From Paractinoplanes aksuensis (GTDB lineage: Bacteria > Actinomycetota > Actinomycetes > Mycobacteriales > Micromonosporaceae), in contig NZ_JAMYJR010000002.1 in the NCBI RefSeq assembly GCF_024137025.1, forward strand, positions 248,001-312,000: a stretch of DNA of 64,000 nt. Reading direction: 5' to 3'. The notes beneath the pieces are model-generated. The model searched no databases, was not told where the DNA came from, and worked only from the letters and a program-made list of their open reading frames with translations. Each line of letters opens with the position of its first letter. The stretch's first letter is position 1. Shown one piece after another: positions 1 through 8,084 of the stretch. The position numbers and the translations under genes were made by a program.

Positions 1-187
1 CGTGGCGGGCCGGTCCGCGGTGCGGTTCGATCATCGTGCCGTCGGGCAGGATCTCACCGGTGTCCTCGAAGACGATGACGCCGTTGCAGAGCAGGCTCCA
101 GCCCTGCTCGCGACACGTCGCGACGGTCCTCGCGGCCTCGCGATCGACGGCTTCGGCGGTGGGGCAGGGGTTCGTGTGCTGGCACAT
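1..187 (-). CDS. DUF5999 family protein (3' end cut by window edge)
   Basis: A small cytosolic protein of unknown function. Translation from ATG at 187 gives MCQHTNPCPTAEAVDREAA and continues through a CREQGWSLLCNGVI segment, with a final visible stretch LPDGTMIEPHRGPARH. This matches my memory of the short actinobacterial DUF5999 family, which is about 60-70 residues long, so only a few C-terminal residues should lie outside the window. Four cysteines (CQH, NPC, CREQ, LLC) suggest a metal-binding or redox fold, but that is inference. A GGAGAAA ribosome site precedes the ATG. The gene is divergent from pabB. Confidence 0.75.
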   Translation of the reverse strand, partial: MCQHTNPCPTAEAVDREAARTVATCREQGWSLLCNGVIVFEDTGEILPDGTMIEPHRGPARH

Positions 188-277
188 CAGGTGTTTCTCC
201 GGTCGGGGGGCTTGTGTGATGACTCACAACGACGGTGACGGACGTTACCTCAAATCGAACGACGACGGTTCGAGCCG

Positions 278-1822
278 GTGACGGTGTCGCCATTGACAGA
301 ATCCTCGCCTTCCATGCTCCACGGAAGCCGGTCGATCGGCCACTTCCCGACACCTCCCTTCGTCGCTCCGCCGGGCGCACCGGCGTCCTGCCAGGGCCGT
401 CACCGTGCGTCAACATGGTTCGAGTGGCGCAGGTCCGACGGCGGTGACCCCGCAGAGCTTGTCGCCGACTTCCTCGCCGGCAACGGACTGCGCGTGCGAA
501 ACATTGGCCGAACGGTTACCCACGTTCGCCCGATCGGCGCTGGCTCGATCTGCGGAGCGGCACTCTACGTGTCCGCCGACACCGGTTCCGTAATGGCCGG
601 CGGCCCCCTTGCCGCCTCATCCCCGACCCCGGCGATCCCCGACGTCTACGCAGTCATCTACGAACATCTCCCCTCCGATAGTGCGCCCCCGTCGCAACCG
701 GTCACCCCCTGGTGGCAGCGGGGTGAGGCCTCACCCGGCATGGCCGGCGCCGCAGCCGACGGGGACGCCTCCGAGCAGGACCCTTCATCGCCCCCACCCG
801 ACGCGACACCAGCCCGGCGTCAGTCGCCGGATCGGGCTCCCGGACACCCCGACCCGTCGGCCGCGGACGTCTCCGGTTCCGCCGGCTCCTGCACTGCGCG
901 GGACGGCACGACCGGGCCGGATGGTTCGGGCTCGTCGAGGGCCTGGGTGGCAGAGGGCGGCTCTGCGCCGGGCTGCTCTGCGCCGGGCAATGAGGCGTGG
1001 GCGTTGGGGGAGTGGACGCCGAGCTGGACGCCCGCGGAGCACGCGGCTGCGGTGTCGCGGGTGCGGGAGGCCATCGGGCGCGGTGACGTGTACCAGGTCA
1101 ACGTCGTGGGACACACCAGCGCGCCGTACACGGGTGATCCGGTCCCGGCCCTGCACCGGGTGGCCACGCTGCCCGGGGCGCGCTACGGCGGCGTGCTGGT
1201 GGGCGACGGGTGGGCGCTGGCCACCGCGTCACCCGAGACGCTGGTCGAGGTGCGCGACGGCCGGGTCGTCACGCGGCCGATCAAGGGCACCCGGCCCGCC
1301 ACCGCCGAGGGCCGCCGTGAGCTGCTCGCCTCGACCAAGGAGCGCTCGGAGCACGTCATGATCGTCGACCTGTCCCGCAACGACCTGGCCCGGCTGCCCG
1401 GGGTGGGCCCGGTCGAGGTCGAGGAGCTGTTCGCCGTACGCCAGTGGTCCGGTCTGTGGCAGGCCGAGTCGGTCGTGTCGGCCCCGATCACCGGCGAGCT
1501 CGACCTGGCGTCGCTGCTGCGCACCCTGGTGCCCGGCGGCTCGGTCACCGGCGCGCCGAAGATCGCCGCGCTGGCCGAGATCGCCCGCCTCGAACCGGTC
1601 GGCCGCGGCGTGAGCATGGCCGCCGTCGGCTGGATCGGCCCCGACCACGTCGACCTGGGCCTGACCATCCGCACCGTCGCCGTCGACGGCACCCACGTGC
1701 ACGCCTGGGCCGGCGGCGGCATCGTCTGGGACAGCGACCCCGAAGCCGAGGTCGCCGAGGCCGCCGCCAAACTGGCCCCGATCAAAGCCGCGCTGGCCGG
1801 CCCACCCGCTCCCACCACCTGA
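278..1822 (+). CDS. pabB: Aminodeoxychorismate synthase component I (chorismate-binding enzyme)
   Basis: Converts chorismate plus ammonia to 4-amino-4-deoxychorismate, the first step of p-aminobenzoate and folate synthesis. The C-terminal chorismate-binding domain is complete: PIKGT at residues 334-338 (the Lys is the PabB hallmark, anthranilate synthases have Ala here), VDLSRND at 363-369, PGGSVTGAPK from 419 and GGGIVWDSD near the end. The N-terminal half is unusual: roughly residues 131-230 are a Pro/Ser/Gly/Asp-rich low-complexity stretch inserted between the N-terminal strand region and the conserved WTPAEH helix. Start is uncertain: GTG 278 or ATG 314. No pabA or pabC is adjacent; the gene stands alone. 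Confidence 0.85.
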   Translation: MTVSPLTESSPSMLHGSRSIGHFPTPPFVAPPGAPASCQGRHRASTWFEWRRSDGGDPAELVADFLAGNGLRVRNIGRTVTHVRPIGAGSICGAALYVSADTGSVMAGGPLAASSPTPAIPDVYAVIYEHLPSDSAPPSQPVTPWWQRGEASPGMAGAAADGDASEQDPSSPPPDATPARRQSPDRAPGHPDPSAADVSGSAGSCTARDGTTGPDGSGSSRAWVAEGGSAPGCSAPGNEAWALGEWTPSWTPAEHAAAVSRVREAIGRGDVYQVNVVGHTSAPYTGDPVPALHRVATLPGARYGGVLVGDGWALATASPETLVEVRDGRVVTRPIKGTRPATAEGRRELLASTKERSEHVMIVDLSRNDLARLPGVGPVEVEELFAVRQWSGLWQAESVVSAPITGELDLASLLRTLVPGGSVTGAPKIAALAEIARLEPVGRGVSMAAVGWIGPDHVDLGLTIRTVAVDGTHVHAWAGGGIVWDSDPEAEVAEAAAKLAPIKAALAGPPAPTT

Positions 1823-2044
1823 CCACCACCGCCGACGCCCGTGCCGGACGTCGCGCCAAGCCCGCGGCCGCCACGGAACCGGCCGGCGCACCAGCGCCTC
1901 GACGCCCGCTGCCAGTTCGCTGTGCCGACCCCGACCACGCCGGGCGCGCATCAGTCCCTCGTTGGCGTGCGAGCCCGCGCGGTTGGTGGACGGCCGCTTT
2001 CGCCGTTCTCACCACGAGCGCCACGGGCGTTTGTCAGGCATTGG

Positions 2045-2620
2045 TCAGTGGGGCGCCCCCACCGAGTACGTCAGGTAGGCGAACGGGCCGCGGCGTTCCA
2101 AGCCGGTGAGCGTCAGGCGGGCGGACGTGAGGCGGCGGGGGAGCAGTGGGGCGCCCGCGCCGAGGGTCACCGGGGCGACGCCGAGGATGACCTCGTCGAG
2201 CAGGCCGGCGTCGGCGAACGCGGCGGCCAGTTCGCCCCCGCCGACGATCCAGATGTTGCGGCCGGCGGCGGCCTCGGTCATCGCGGCGTGCACGGGGCGG
2301 ACGTCGCCCTGCACGAAGTTCACCGTCGAGCCGGCCGGCGACGGCAGCCGGCGATGGGTGAAGACCCACGACGGGACGTCGCCGTAGTACTCCCGCCACT
2401 TCTGCGGATGGTCGCCGAGTTTGTCGTGGTCGTGGACCCACTCGTACGTCGTCGCGCCCATCGCGAACGCGCCGACATCGGCGAAGAACGCGGCGAACGG
2501 CGAGGTGCCCTGCTCGTCCTCGCGGCCGTCGCCGGTCTCGAACAGCCAGTCGAGCGAGTTGTGCTCGTCGGCGATGTAGCCGTCGATGGAAGTGGCGGTG
2601 TAGTACTGCGTCTTCGGCAT
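2045..2620 (-). CDS. Dihydrofolate reductase family protein (RibD C-terminal type)
   Basis: A 191-residue NAD(P)H-dependent reductase-like protein of the RibD_C/DHFR-like fold. It begins MPKTQYYTATSIDGYIAD, the usual opening strand of this family, and has the cofactor-binding WIVGGGELAAAFADAGLLDE motif late in the protein and a closing YLTYSV strand. The start is ATG at 2620; upstream in-frame codons run into low-quality sequence with no family match. The substrate is not known; members are often annotated as riboflavin-type deaminase/reductase relatives. It stands alone, convergent with pabB across about 220 empty bases. Confidence 0.85.
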   Translation of the reverse strand: MPKTQYYTATSIDGYIADEHNSLDWLFETGDGREDEQGTSPFAAFFADVGAFAMGATTYEWVHDHDKLGDHPQKWREYYGDVPSWVFTHRRLPSPAGSTVNFVQGDVRPVHAAMTEAAAGRNIWIVGGGELAAAFADAGLLDEVILGVAPVTLGAGAPLLPRRLTSARLTLTGLERRGPFAYLTYSVGAPH

Positions 2621-2790
2621 GCCCGGAACGATGCCACCCGGGTACGACAGAACCGCCGCCGAGGATTTGGCCGTATCGGGTCGTAGCGGGCACCATGGGG
2701 AATCCTCCGTTCGAGGTCTGCCGCCACGGTCACCGAACGGCCCGGTCGGCACGTCTTGCTTTCCAGACGGGTGCGGAGAGGGTTGAGCTG

Positions 2791-3657
2791 GTGACCGAAG
2801 ACCTGCGAGCACAGCTGCGGGCCGAACTGAACAACGAACGGCCGCCGCCGCTGGGCGATGTGGTGGGTGCCGCGCTGCGCGAGGGCCACCGGGTGCAACG
2901 GCGCCGCCGCCGGGCGCTGTCGGTGGCCGCCGGTTCGGTCGGCGTGTTCGCCGTCGTGCTGGCCGGTGGCGTGGCGGCCAACTCCGAGCCCCGTAAATCG
3001 ATGCAGGCGGCCGATTCCGTGGTGCTTTCGTCGCCGTCCGTGAGCGCTGTTCCTGTTCCTCCGGATTCGGCTGCACGAAAGATCACCGCGTCTCCCGGAT
3101 CTGTGCCAACCGGCCGGACCGCCCCCACGAGTGTCGCCCCCGGGCGTACGTTGGCGATCCACAGCGGCGTCGACCGGGCCGCGGGACCGCGCGAGAAAGC
3201 GACAACGGGGGCCATGCTTCATCTCTTGACGCAGCTGTTGCCGGCGGGGCGGACGAGCAACGCGGCCGTCTCCGGCACCGGCGAGCGGTACGTGCAGATC
3301 TACCTCGACCGCGGCGACGGGCCCGGCATGGTGCGCCTGATCGTCGGGCAGCTCCCGGCCAAGGCCGCGCCGCCGCCCCGCGGCGGCACGGCGACGGTGT
3401 CGATCGAACACGTCCCGGACAACTGCCTGCAGGACACGGTGGTCGTCTCGCGCTGGCCCGACGGCACGGCCGTGCAGCTCGACGTCGCGTCCTGCCTGGC
3501 CGGCAACGGCCGCACCAACCCGCCCGGCCAGGTCGCCCTGACCGTCGACGAGGCCGTCGAGATCGCCGCCGACCCGCGCTGGGGCGTGACCATGGACGGC
3601 GACCTGGTGAAGGTCGGCGAGGCCCGCTACGGCCAGGTCCCGGTGTTCGTCTCATGA
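2791..3657 (+). CDS. Membrane-anchored protein paired with SigE-family sigma factor
   Basis: A 288-residue protein with an Arg-rich cytosolic N-terminus (about 45 residues), one transmembrane helix (about residues 48-66, SVAAGSVGVFAVVLAGGVAA) and a long extracytoplasmic part. The C-terminal domain (residues 140-288) has two Cys that could form a disulfide (NCLQD and ASCLAG). GTG 2791 is chosen because a GGAGAGG site lies 10 bases upstream; an in-frame ATG at 2695 adds a stretch that does not look conserved. Its stop overlaps the sigma gene start by four bases (ATGA), so they are co-translated. Known actinobacterial precedent: membrane partner genes next to SigE-family factors act as anti-sigma or accessory proteins; that role is inferred here, and no zinc HxxxCxxC motif is visible. 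Confidence 0.7.
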   Translation: MTEDLRAQLRAELNNERPPPLGDVVGAALREGHRVQRRRRRALSVAAGSVGVFAVVLAGGVAANSEPRKSMQAADSVVLSSPSVSAVPVPPDSAARKITASPGSVPTGRTAPTSVAPGRTLAIHSGVDRAAGPREKATTGAMLHLLTQLLPAGRTSNAAVSGTGERYVQIYLDRGDGPGMVRLIVGQLPAKAAPPPRGGTATVSIEHVPDNCLQDTVVVSRWPDGTAVQLDVASCLAGNGRTNPPGQVALTVDEAVEIAADPRWGVTMDGDLVKVGEARYGQVPVFVS

Positions 3658-4148
3658 CCGACGACGAGCAGTTCGCCGAGTTCGCCCACGCTCACGCCGA
3701 ACGCCTGCGCACCACCGCGTTCATGCTGTGCCGCGACTGGCACCTGGCCCAGGATCTGACCCAGACCGCGCTGACCAAACTGTTCCTCAGCTGGCGCCGG
3801 GCCGTGCAGTCCGACAACCTCATCGCGTACGCGCAAAAGATTCTGCTCCGGGTCTTCCTGGATCACCGCCGCCGTCGTTCGTCGAGCGAGTCGGCCGCCG
3901 CCGTCATGCACGAGCCGGCGTATCGCGAAAGCCCCGAACTGCGTCTGACGATGCTCGACGCGCTGGCCCGCCTGCCCGAACGCGATCGGGCGATAGTCGT
4001 GCTGCGCTATTTCGAGGACTACAGCGTCGATCGGGTCGCCGACGTGCTCGAACTGCCGGTGAGCGTGGTCAAGAGCCAGACCCGCCGTTCGCTGGTCAAG
4101 CTGCGCGAGCTGCTGGCCGCCGACCAGCTGGCCCTGTTGGCGGGCTGA
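3654..4148 (+). CDS. SigE-family (SigM-like) ECF RNA polymerase sigma factor
   Basis: A 164-residue ECF sigma factor. Region 2 occupies about residues 8-75 (FMLCRDWHLAQDLTQTALTKLF is the promoter-melting helix area) and region 4 about 105-155, with the recognition helix YSVDRVADVLELPVSVVKSQ. The length and sequence fit the actinobacterial SigE family (TIGR02983 type), usually about 170 residues. Translation is coupled to the upstream membrane protein by an ATGA overlap. The regulon cannot be read from the sequence. Confidence 0.88.
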   Translation: MTDDEQFAEFAHAHAERLRTTAFMLCRDWHLAQDLTQTALTKLFLSWRRAVQSDNLIAYAQKILLRVFLDHRRRRSSSESAAAVMHEPAYRESPELRLTMLDALARLPERDRAIVVLRYFEDYSVDRVADVLELPVSVVKSQTRRSLVKLRELLAADQLALLAG

Positions 4149-4175
4149 GACCGGGGGCCGGATAGCCTTTTCGGC

Positions 4176-4670
4176 ATGTCAGTGCGGCCCATCAGAATCA
4201 TCGGCGACCCGGTCCTGCGCACCGAGGCCGACCCGGTCACCTCGTTCGACGCCGAGTTGCGGGCGCTGATCGACGACCTCGAGGACACCGTCCGCGAGCC
4301 CGGCCGGGCCGGCGTGGCCGCGCCCCAGATCGGCGTGAGCCTGCGCGCGTTCTCGTACAACGTCGACGGCACCGTCGGCCACCTGATCAACCCCACGCTG
4401 ACCGACTTCGAGGGCGAACAGGACGACGACGAGGGCTGCCTGTCGATCCCCGGCCTGTACTTCCCGACCAAGCGGGCGATGTCGGTGACCGCGGCGGGAT
4501 TCGACCGCAACGGCGAGCCGCTGACCATCCACGGCACGGGTTTCCTGGCCCGGGCCCTGCAACACGAGACGGACCACCTGAACGGCACCCTCTACATCGA
4601 CACCCTCACCGGCGACGTACGCCGCCAGGCGCTGCGCGAGATCCGCCGGCTCCGCCCCGCTCGGCCCTGA
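4176..4670 (+). CDS. def: Peptide deformylase
   Basis: Removes the formyl group from the initiator methionine of new proteins, using a bound ferrous or zinc ion. All three family motifs are present: GVAAPQIG (residues 45-52), EGCLS (about 85-89, Cys is a metal ligand) and QHETDHLNG (about 127-135, both His ligands and the catalytic Glu). At 164 residues it is a normal length. It lies 27 bases downstream of the sigma factor gene on the same strand and could be read through from it. Confidence 0.95.
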   Translation: MSVRPIRIIGDPVLRTEADPVTSFDAELRALIDDLEDTVREPGRAGVAAPQIGVSLRAFSYNVDGTVGHLINPTLTDFEGEQDDDEGCLSIPGLYFPTKRAMSVTAAGFDRNGEPLTIHGTGFLARALQHETDHLNGTLYIDTLTGDVRRQALREIRRLRPARP

Positions 4671-4703
4671 ACGGCCGGCGCCGGTCTCGTACTCTTCGGT
4701 CCG

Positions 4704-5342
4704 ATGGACACCCCCGATTCGGTACGGCTGCGTGAGCTCGTCGTGCGGGCCGCCATCCCGCTCCTCGGCGAGATCGACACCCTGCCCATGGCCCGGCTCG
4801 CGGACGCGGCCGGGGTCGGGGAGGCCGAGCTGCTGGCCGTCTTCCCCGACAAGGACGCGGTGGTGCGGGCCTGCGCCACCACGATCCAGGCCGACATGGT
4901 CGCGATGATGGACGCCACCCGCGAGGTGGCCGCCCTGGACGCGGTCCGGCGGGACCAGCCGCTCGAGTCACGCCTGGCCGACGCGCTCACCATCTTCGAC
5001 GCCCACCACCGTCGCGTACGCACCGCATTCGCCGCCTACGAGCAGGCCATGCTCGACGGCTCACGCACGGGCGCCAGTACCCCCTCGACCGATGTCACCG
5101 CTCCGCGTCCGACCGAGCGCCAGGATCGGCGCATCATGAGCGACCTGCCCGAGGTACGCGACGCCGTCGCCAGGCTGCTGGAGCCGGACCGATCGCGTCT
5201 GCGCCTGCCGGTGGAAGCGCTCGCGGCCGCCTTCCTGACCCTTTGCCAGGCCGGGTCGCGCATGCCGACCGAGGCCCACACGCCATTACCGCCCGAGCAG
5301 GTCGTCGACCTCTTCCTGAACGGCGCCCTGACCACAAGCTGA
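4704..5342 (+). CDS. TetR/AcrR family transcriptional regulator
   Basis: A 212-residue regulator with an N-terminal helix-turn-helix (residues 10-55, including MARLADAAGVGEAELLAVF and the typical DKDAVVRAC helix 4) and a helical ligand-binding domain that cannot be assigned. A 230-base gap follows with no gene. Nothing divergent sits beside it, so the target is not evident; it may regulate itself or the adjacent def. Confidence 0.8.
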   Translation: MDTPDSVRLRELVVRAAIPLLGEIDTLPMARLADAAGVGEAELLAVFPDKDAVVRACATTIQADMVAMMDATREVAALDAVRRDQPLESRLADALTIFDAHHRRVRTAFAAYEQAMLDGSRTGASTPSTDVTAPRPTERQDRRIMSDLPEVRDAVARLLEPDRSRLRLPVEALAAAFLTLCQAGSRMPTEAHTPLPPEQVVDLFLNGALTTS

Positions 5343-5572
5343 CGCTCACGATCGCCCGGCCCGGCCCGGCACTGCCTCGTCGCGGGGCGTCTCCGACCTC
5401 CGGTCCGGAACGGCAGCCGGCTTCTTGTCGTTGGTGCTCGATGCCGGGCGGCTTCGACCTCTGGTCCCGAACGACGCTTCGGCTGTCAGCTGAGCCTCCT
5501 GACACCGACGCACCACCGCGAACGGCTCCGATCCTCCCGGTCGGCCGTGCGCTGGGTCGGCAGCGGTGGACC

Positions 5573-5911
5573 TCAGTCGTCGAACTCGAAGCCGCTCTCC
5601 TTGGCCGCGGCGACCAGTTGCCGGGCCCGGTCGGCGTCGGACGCGACGGCCGTCAGCCGTACGGACAGCTCCTCGAGCGCAGGCCGGTCGGTGCCGTAGG
5701 CGACGAACATGCCGCCCTCAGGGTCGTACTTGAACCGATCCGTCAGCGCCGGGGCCTCCGTCTGCACCACCCAGCCGGCCACCCCCTCCCAGAAGTAGCC
5801 GTTGGGCTCGTGCCCCAACTCCTCGATGACCCCGTCCACATCGGTGGTGCCCGCAATCAGAAGCAGGCTGAAGTTCCCGGGCGAAGTCTCAACGATCTTG
5901 ATCGGATCCAT
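5573..5911 (-). CDS. Imm51 family immunity protein
   Basis: A 112-residue protein with a clear match in memory to Imm51, an immunity family of polymorphic toxin systems: N-terminal DPIKIVETSPGNFSLLL, central ELGHEPNGYFWEGVA, the YDPEGGMFVAYG strand and a C-terminal GFEFDD. ATG at 5911 is the only reasonable start. No toxin gene, secretion gene or WXG100 protein is nearby, so it is an orphan copy. Such proteins are thought to neutralise toxins delivered by neighbouring cells; the cognate toxin here is unknown. It is divergent from a histidine phosphatase gene 54 bases away. Confidence 0.8.
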   Translation of the reverse strand: MDPIKIVETSPGNFSLLLIAGTTDVDGVIEELGHEPNGYFWEGVAGWVVQTEAPALTDRFKYDPEGGMFVAYGTDRPALEELSVRLTAVASDADRARQLVAAAKESGFEFDD

Positions 5912-5965
5912 CCGAGGAGTGTGCCAGCCCGCCACCCCGGCGCGTGCTCTGGCTAGCCTAGACCG

Positions 5966-6508
5966 ATGCCGACCGCGATCGTTTTCGAAACCCACTCCTG
6001 GAGCGAGGACAACGACCGCGGCGTAGCAACGGGCTGGCTCCCCGGCCGCCTGTCGGAGCGAGGCCGTCACCTGGCCGCGGAACTCGGCGAACGCCGCCGC
6101 AACGACGGCATCACCGCGGTCTTCACCTCCGACCTGCGCCGAGCCGCCGAAACAGCCGAGATCGCTTTCCAGGACAGCAACATCCCCATCCTGCTCGACT
6201 GGCGCCTCCGCGAATGCGACTACGGCACCAGCAACGGCATGCCCGCAGCCGAACTGCACGAACACCGCGACCGCCACCTCGACGAGCCCTACCCCTCCGG
6301 CGAAAGCTGGCGCCAGGCAATCGAACGAGTAGGCGGATTCGTGAACGACATACCGACCCGCTGGGCAAACCAGCGCATCCTGCTGATCGGCCACGTCGCA
6401 ACACGCTGGGCCCTGGACCACCTGGTCAACAGCATCCCGCTGGAAGCCCTGATGGCTGCCGACTTCGCCTGGCGCGAGGGCTGGGAGTACGAACTCCACC
6501 CCTCCTGA
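5966..6508 (+). CDS. Histidine phosphatase family protein
   Basis: A 180-residue member of the phosphoglycerate-mutase-like superfamily. The phosphate pocket is modified: the usual RHGxT is replaced by FETHSWSEDN, keeping the nucleophile-position His but losing the preceding Arg. Other features are regular: SERG at 31-34, TSDLRRAAETA at about 54-64, ECDYG at about 83-87 and the second catalytic His in IGHVATRWAL. The substrate is unknown. It is followed by more than 600 bases of non-coding, repeat-bearing sequence. Confidence 0.85.
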   Translation: MPTAIVFETHSWSEDNDRGVATGWLPGRLSERGRHLAAELGERRRNDGITAVFTSDLRRAAETAEIAFQDSNIPILLDWRLRECDYGTSNGMPAAELHEHRDRHLDEPYPSGESWRQAIERVGGFVNDIPTRWANQRILLIGHVATRWALDHLVNSIPLEALMAADFAWREGWEYELHPS

Positions 6509-6630
6509 AGTTGAGCAGCCACGCCCATCCACGGCAGGCGCCGCCCCAGGAACTGAATCCCCATTGACGCAACCGTTTCACGCTGCCGGCCGATGGTGAT
6601 GTCACCGAGTCTCCCAGGGACTCGAAAAAC

Positions 6631-6673
6631 CGCCAGGGGGCAACGCCAGGGGGCAACGCCAGGGGGCAACGCC
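6631..6673 (+). repeat. 13-bp tandem repeat, three exact copies
   Basis: The unit CGCCAGGGGGCAA occurs three times without a mismatch (6631-6643, 6644-6656, 6657-6669), followed by the first four bases of a fourth. Non-coding. It looks like a recent slippage expansion. Confidence 0.9.
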
Positions 6674-6834
6674 ATCATCCTAGGATGCTTTACACGCAGA
6701 GATCAACGGCACAGCGGAAGAGCGACCCTACGGGCCGCTCGCAGCACCAGATCAAGAACAGAAAGCCATCGTCGCGCCGGCACCATCTGTTGCAGGTGCG
6801 TTCGACCTGCCCGCACTCCGCACCCCGCGCTCGT

Positions 6835-6939
6835 GCGCCCAGTTTCCTCACCCACCACCCGTTCCTCGGGCGCCCAGTTTCCTCACCCACCACCCGTTCC
6901 TCGGGCACCCGGGTTCCTCACCCACCACCCGTGCCTTGG
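6835..6939 (+). repeat. 35-bp tandem repeat, three copies
   Basis: Three adjacent 35-bp units start at 6835, 6870 and 6905. Units one and two are essentially identical; unit three differs at several bases (GCACCCGGG in place of GCGCCCAGT, and GTGCCTTGG at its end). The shared core is TTCCTCACCCACCACCCGT. There are no unique spacers, so it is not a CRISPR array. Confidence 0.9.
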
Positions 6940-7131
6940 ACACCTCTGGAGGCGAGGCACCGCCGGCCCGTGTTCGACGTCCGCCAACCGCGCGGAGGGC
7001 TCAACGTCTGCCAACCGTGCTTTGAGGTCTGGGCCGTTCGCGAACCGTGAGTTCTGGGCATCCGCAGCGCTCCGCATTCCGATTCAGCTCCGCGTAGCGC
7101 CATCTCGGGGCCCAAGCGGCCGGATCGTGGT

Positions 7132-7983
7132 TCAGGAGCGGTCGACCAGGATCTGGTTGCCGATCACGACGGCCAGGGCCAGGCGGTCGGCGTCCTCGGT
7201 TCCGGGCTCGGCGGTGTAGACGGTGATGCGCAGGTCGTCGAAGGCCACGACCAGGGTGTCGCAGTCGAGTGTCACGCGGCCCACGGCCGGGTGGTCGATC
7301 ACCTTGTGGCGGGACGGGTCGGGCAGTGGTGGAAGGGCTTCGCCGTCCCAGAGCTCGGCGAAACGGGGCGTGGCGGCGCGCAGGTCGGCGATGAGCCGCC
7401 GCAGGGACTGGTCGGCCGGGTAGCGGGACGCGGTGAGGCGCAGATCGGTCACCAAGCGGGCTTCGTGCTCGGCCTGTTCACGCTCGGTGTGGACGACGCG
7501 GTTGGCCGGCCCGCACAGGTTGCGCCAGATGGCGTTGCGTTCCAGGCCGCGCCACGCGGTGGTGTCGCCCATCAGCGCGTCGTAGGGAGCATTGGCTGTC
7601 ACCAGGGTCCAGGTGGCGTCGTACACGACGGCCGGGGTGCCCTCCAGGCGGTCGAGCAGTCGCTGCACGCTGGCGGTGACGCGCGAGGGGACGACGTCGA
7701 GGCCGGGGGCGGCGTGGCCGGCCAGGCGGTGGAGCTGGTCGCGTTCGGTGGCAGGCAATCGCAGGGCGCGGGCGAGGGCCTCGACGACCTGGGCCGACGG
7801 GGCGGTGGCGCGGCCCTGCTCGAGGCGGGTGAGATAGTCGGTGGAGATGCCCGCGAGCTGGGCCAGTTCTTCGCGGCGCAGGCCGGCAGCGCGGCGTCGG
7901 CGGCCGGTGGGCACCCCGACCGTGTCGGGGGCGACCCGGTCGCGCCACCGACGTACTGTCCGGCCGAACTCCCATGCTTCCAC
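7132..7983 (-). CDS. XRE-family regulator with MmyB-like ligand-binding domain
   Basis: A 283-residue repressor-type protein. Residues about 8-85 form the helix-turn-helix domain (RREELAQLAGISTDYLTRLEQGR is the HTH core). The rest matches the MmyB-like domain seen in actinobacterial regulators that sit next to oxidoreductases: NAPYDALMGD, NAIWRNLCGP and LRRLIADLRAATPRFAELWD blocks. In this family the C-terminal domain is thought to bind a fatty-acid-like ligand. It is divergent from a short-chain dehydrogenase gene with about 100 bases between them, the classic arrangement, so it probably controls that gene. Confidence 0.9.
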   Translation of the reverse strand: MEAWEFGRTVRRWRDRVAPDTVGVPTGRRRRAAGLRREELAQLAGISTDYLTRLEQGRATAPSAQVVEALARALRLPATERDQLHRLAGHAAPGLDVVPSRVTASVQRLLDRLEGTPAVVYDATWTLVTANAPYDALMGDTTAWRGLERNAIWRNLCGPANRVVHTEREQAEHEARLVTDLRLTASRYPADQSLRRLIADLRAATPRFAELWDGEALPPLPDPSRHKVIDHPAVGRVTLDCDTLVVAFDDLRITVYTAEPGTEDADRLALAVVIGNQILVDRS

Positions 7984-8084
7984 GGAGTCCAGTCTCCTCG
8001 TCCGGCGCCGGGTTGTCGTGGCCCTGCCAGTCCTACGACAAGCGGTCTCTGCCGGCCGGGCGCGAACCGGGCCAAGCTCGGGGC

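Larger units (their letters stand above)
6509..7131. other. Non-coding, repeat-bearing interval
   Basis: 623 bases between a histidine phosphatase stop and a regulator stop (convergent ends). I see no convincing gene. It holds two tandem repeats described separately, a TCCTAGGA palindrome near 6679-6686 with a short AT-richer stretch after it, and the related phrases CGTCCGCCAACCG and CGTCTGCCAACCG near 6980-7020. Open frames here have no family resemblance. Confidence 0.6.

Noticed and set aside
6835..6939. CRISPR-like array of 35-bp repeats
   Set aside because: The units are directly adjacent with no unique spacers, and no cas gene is present.
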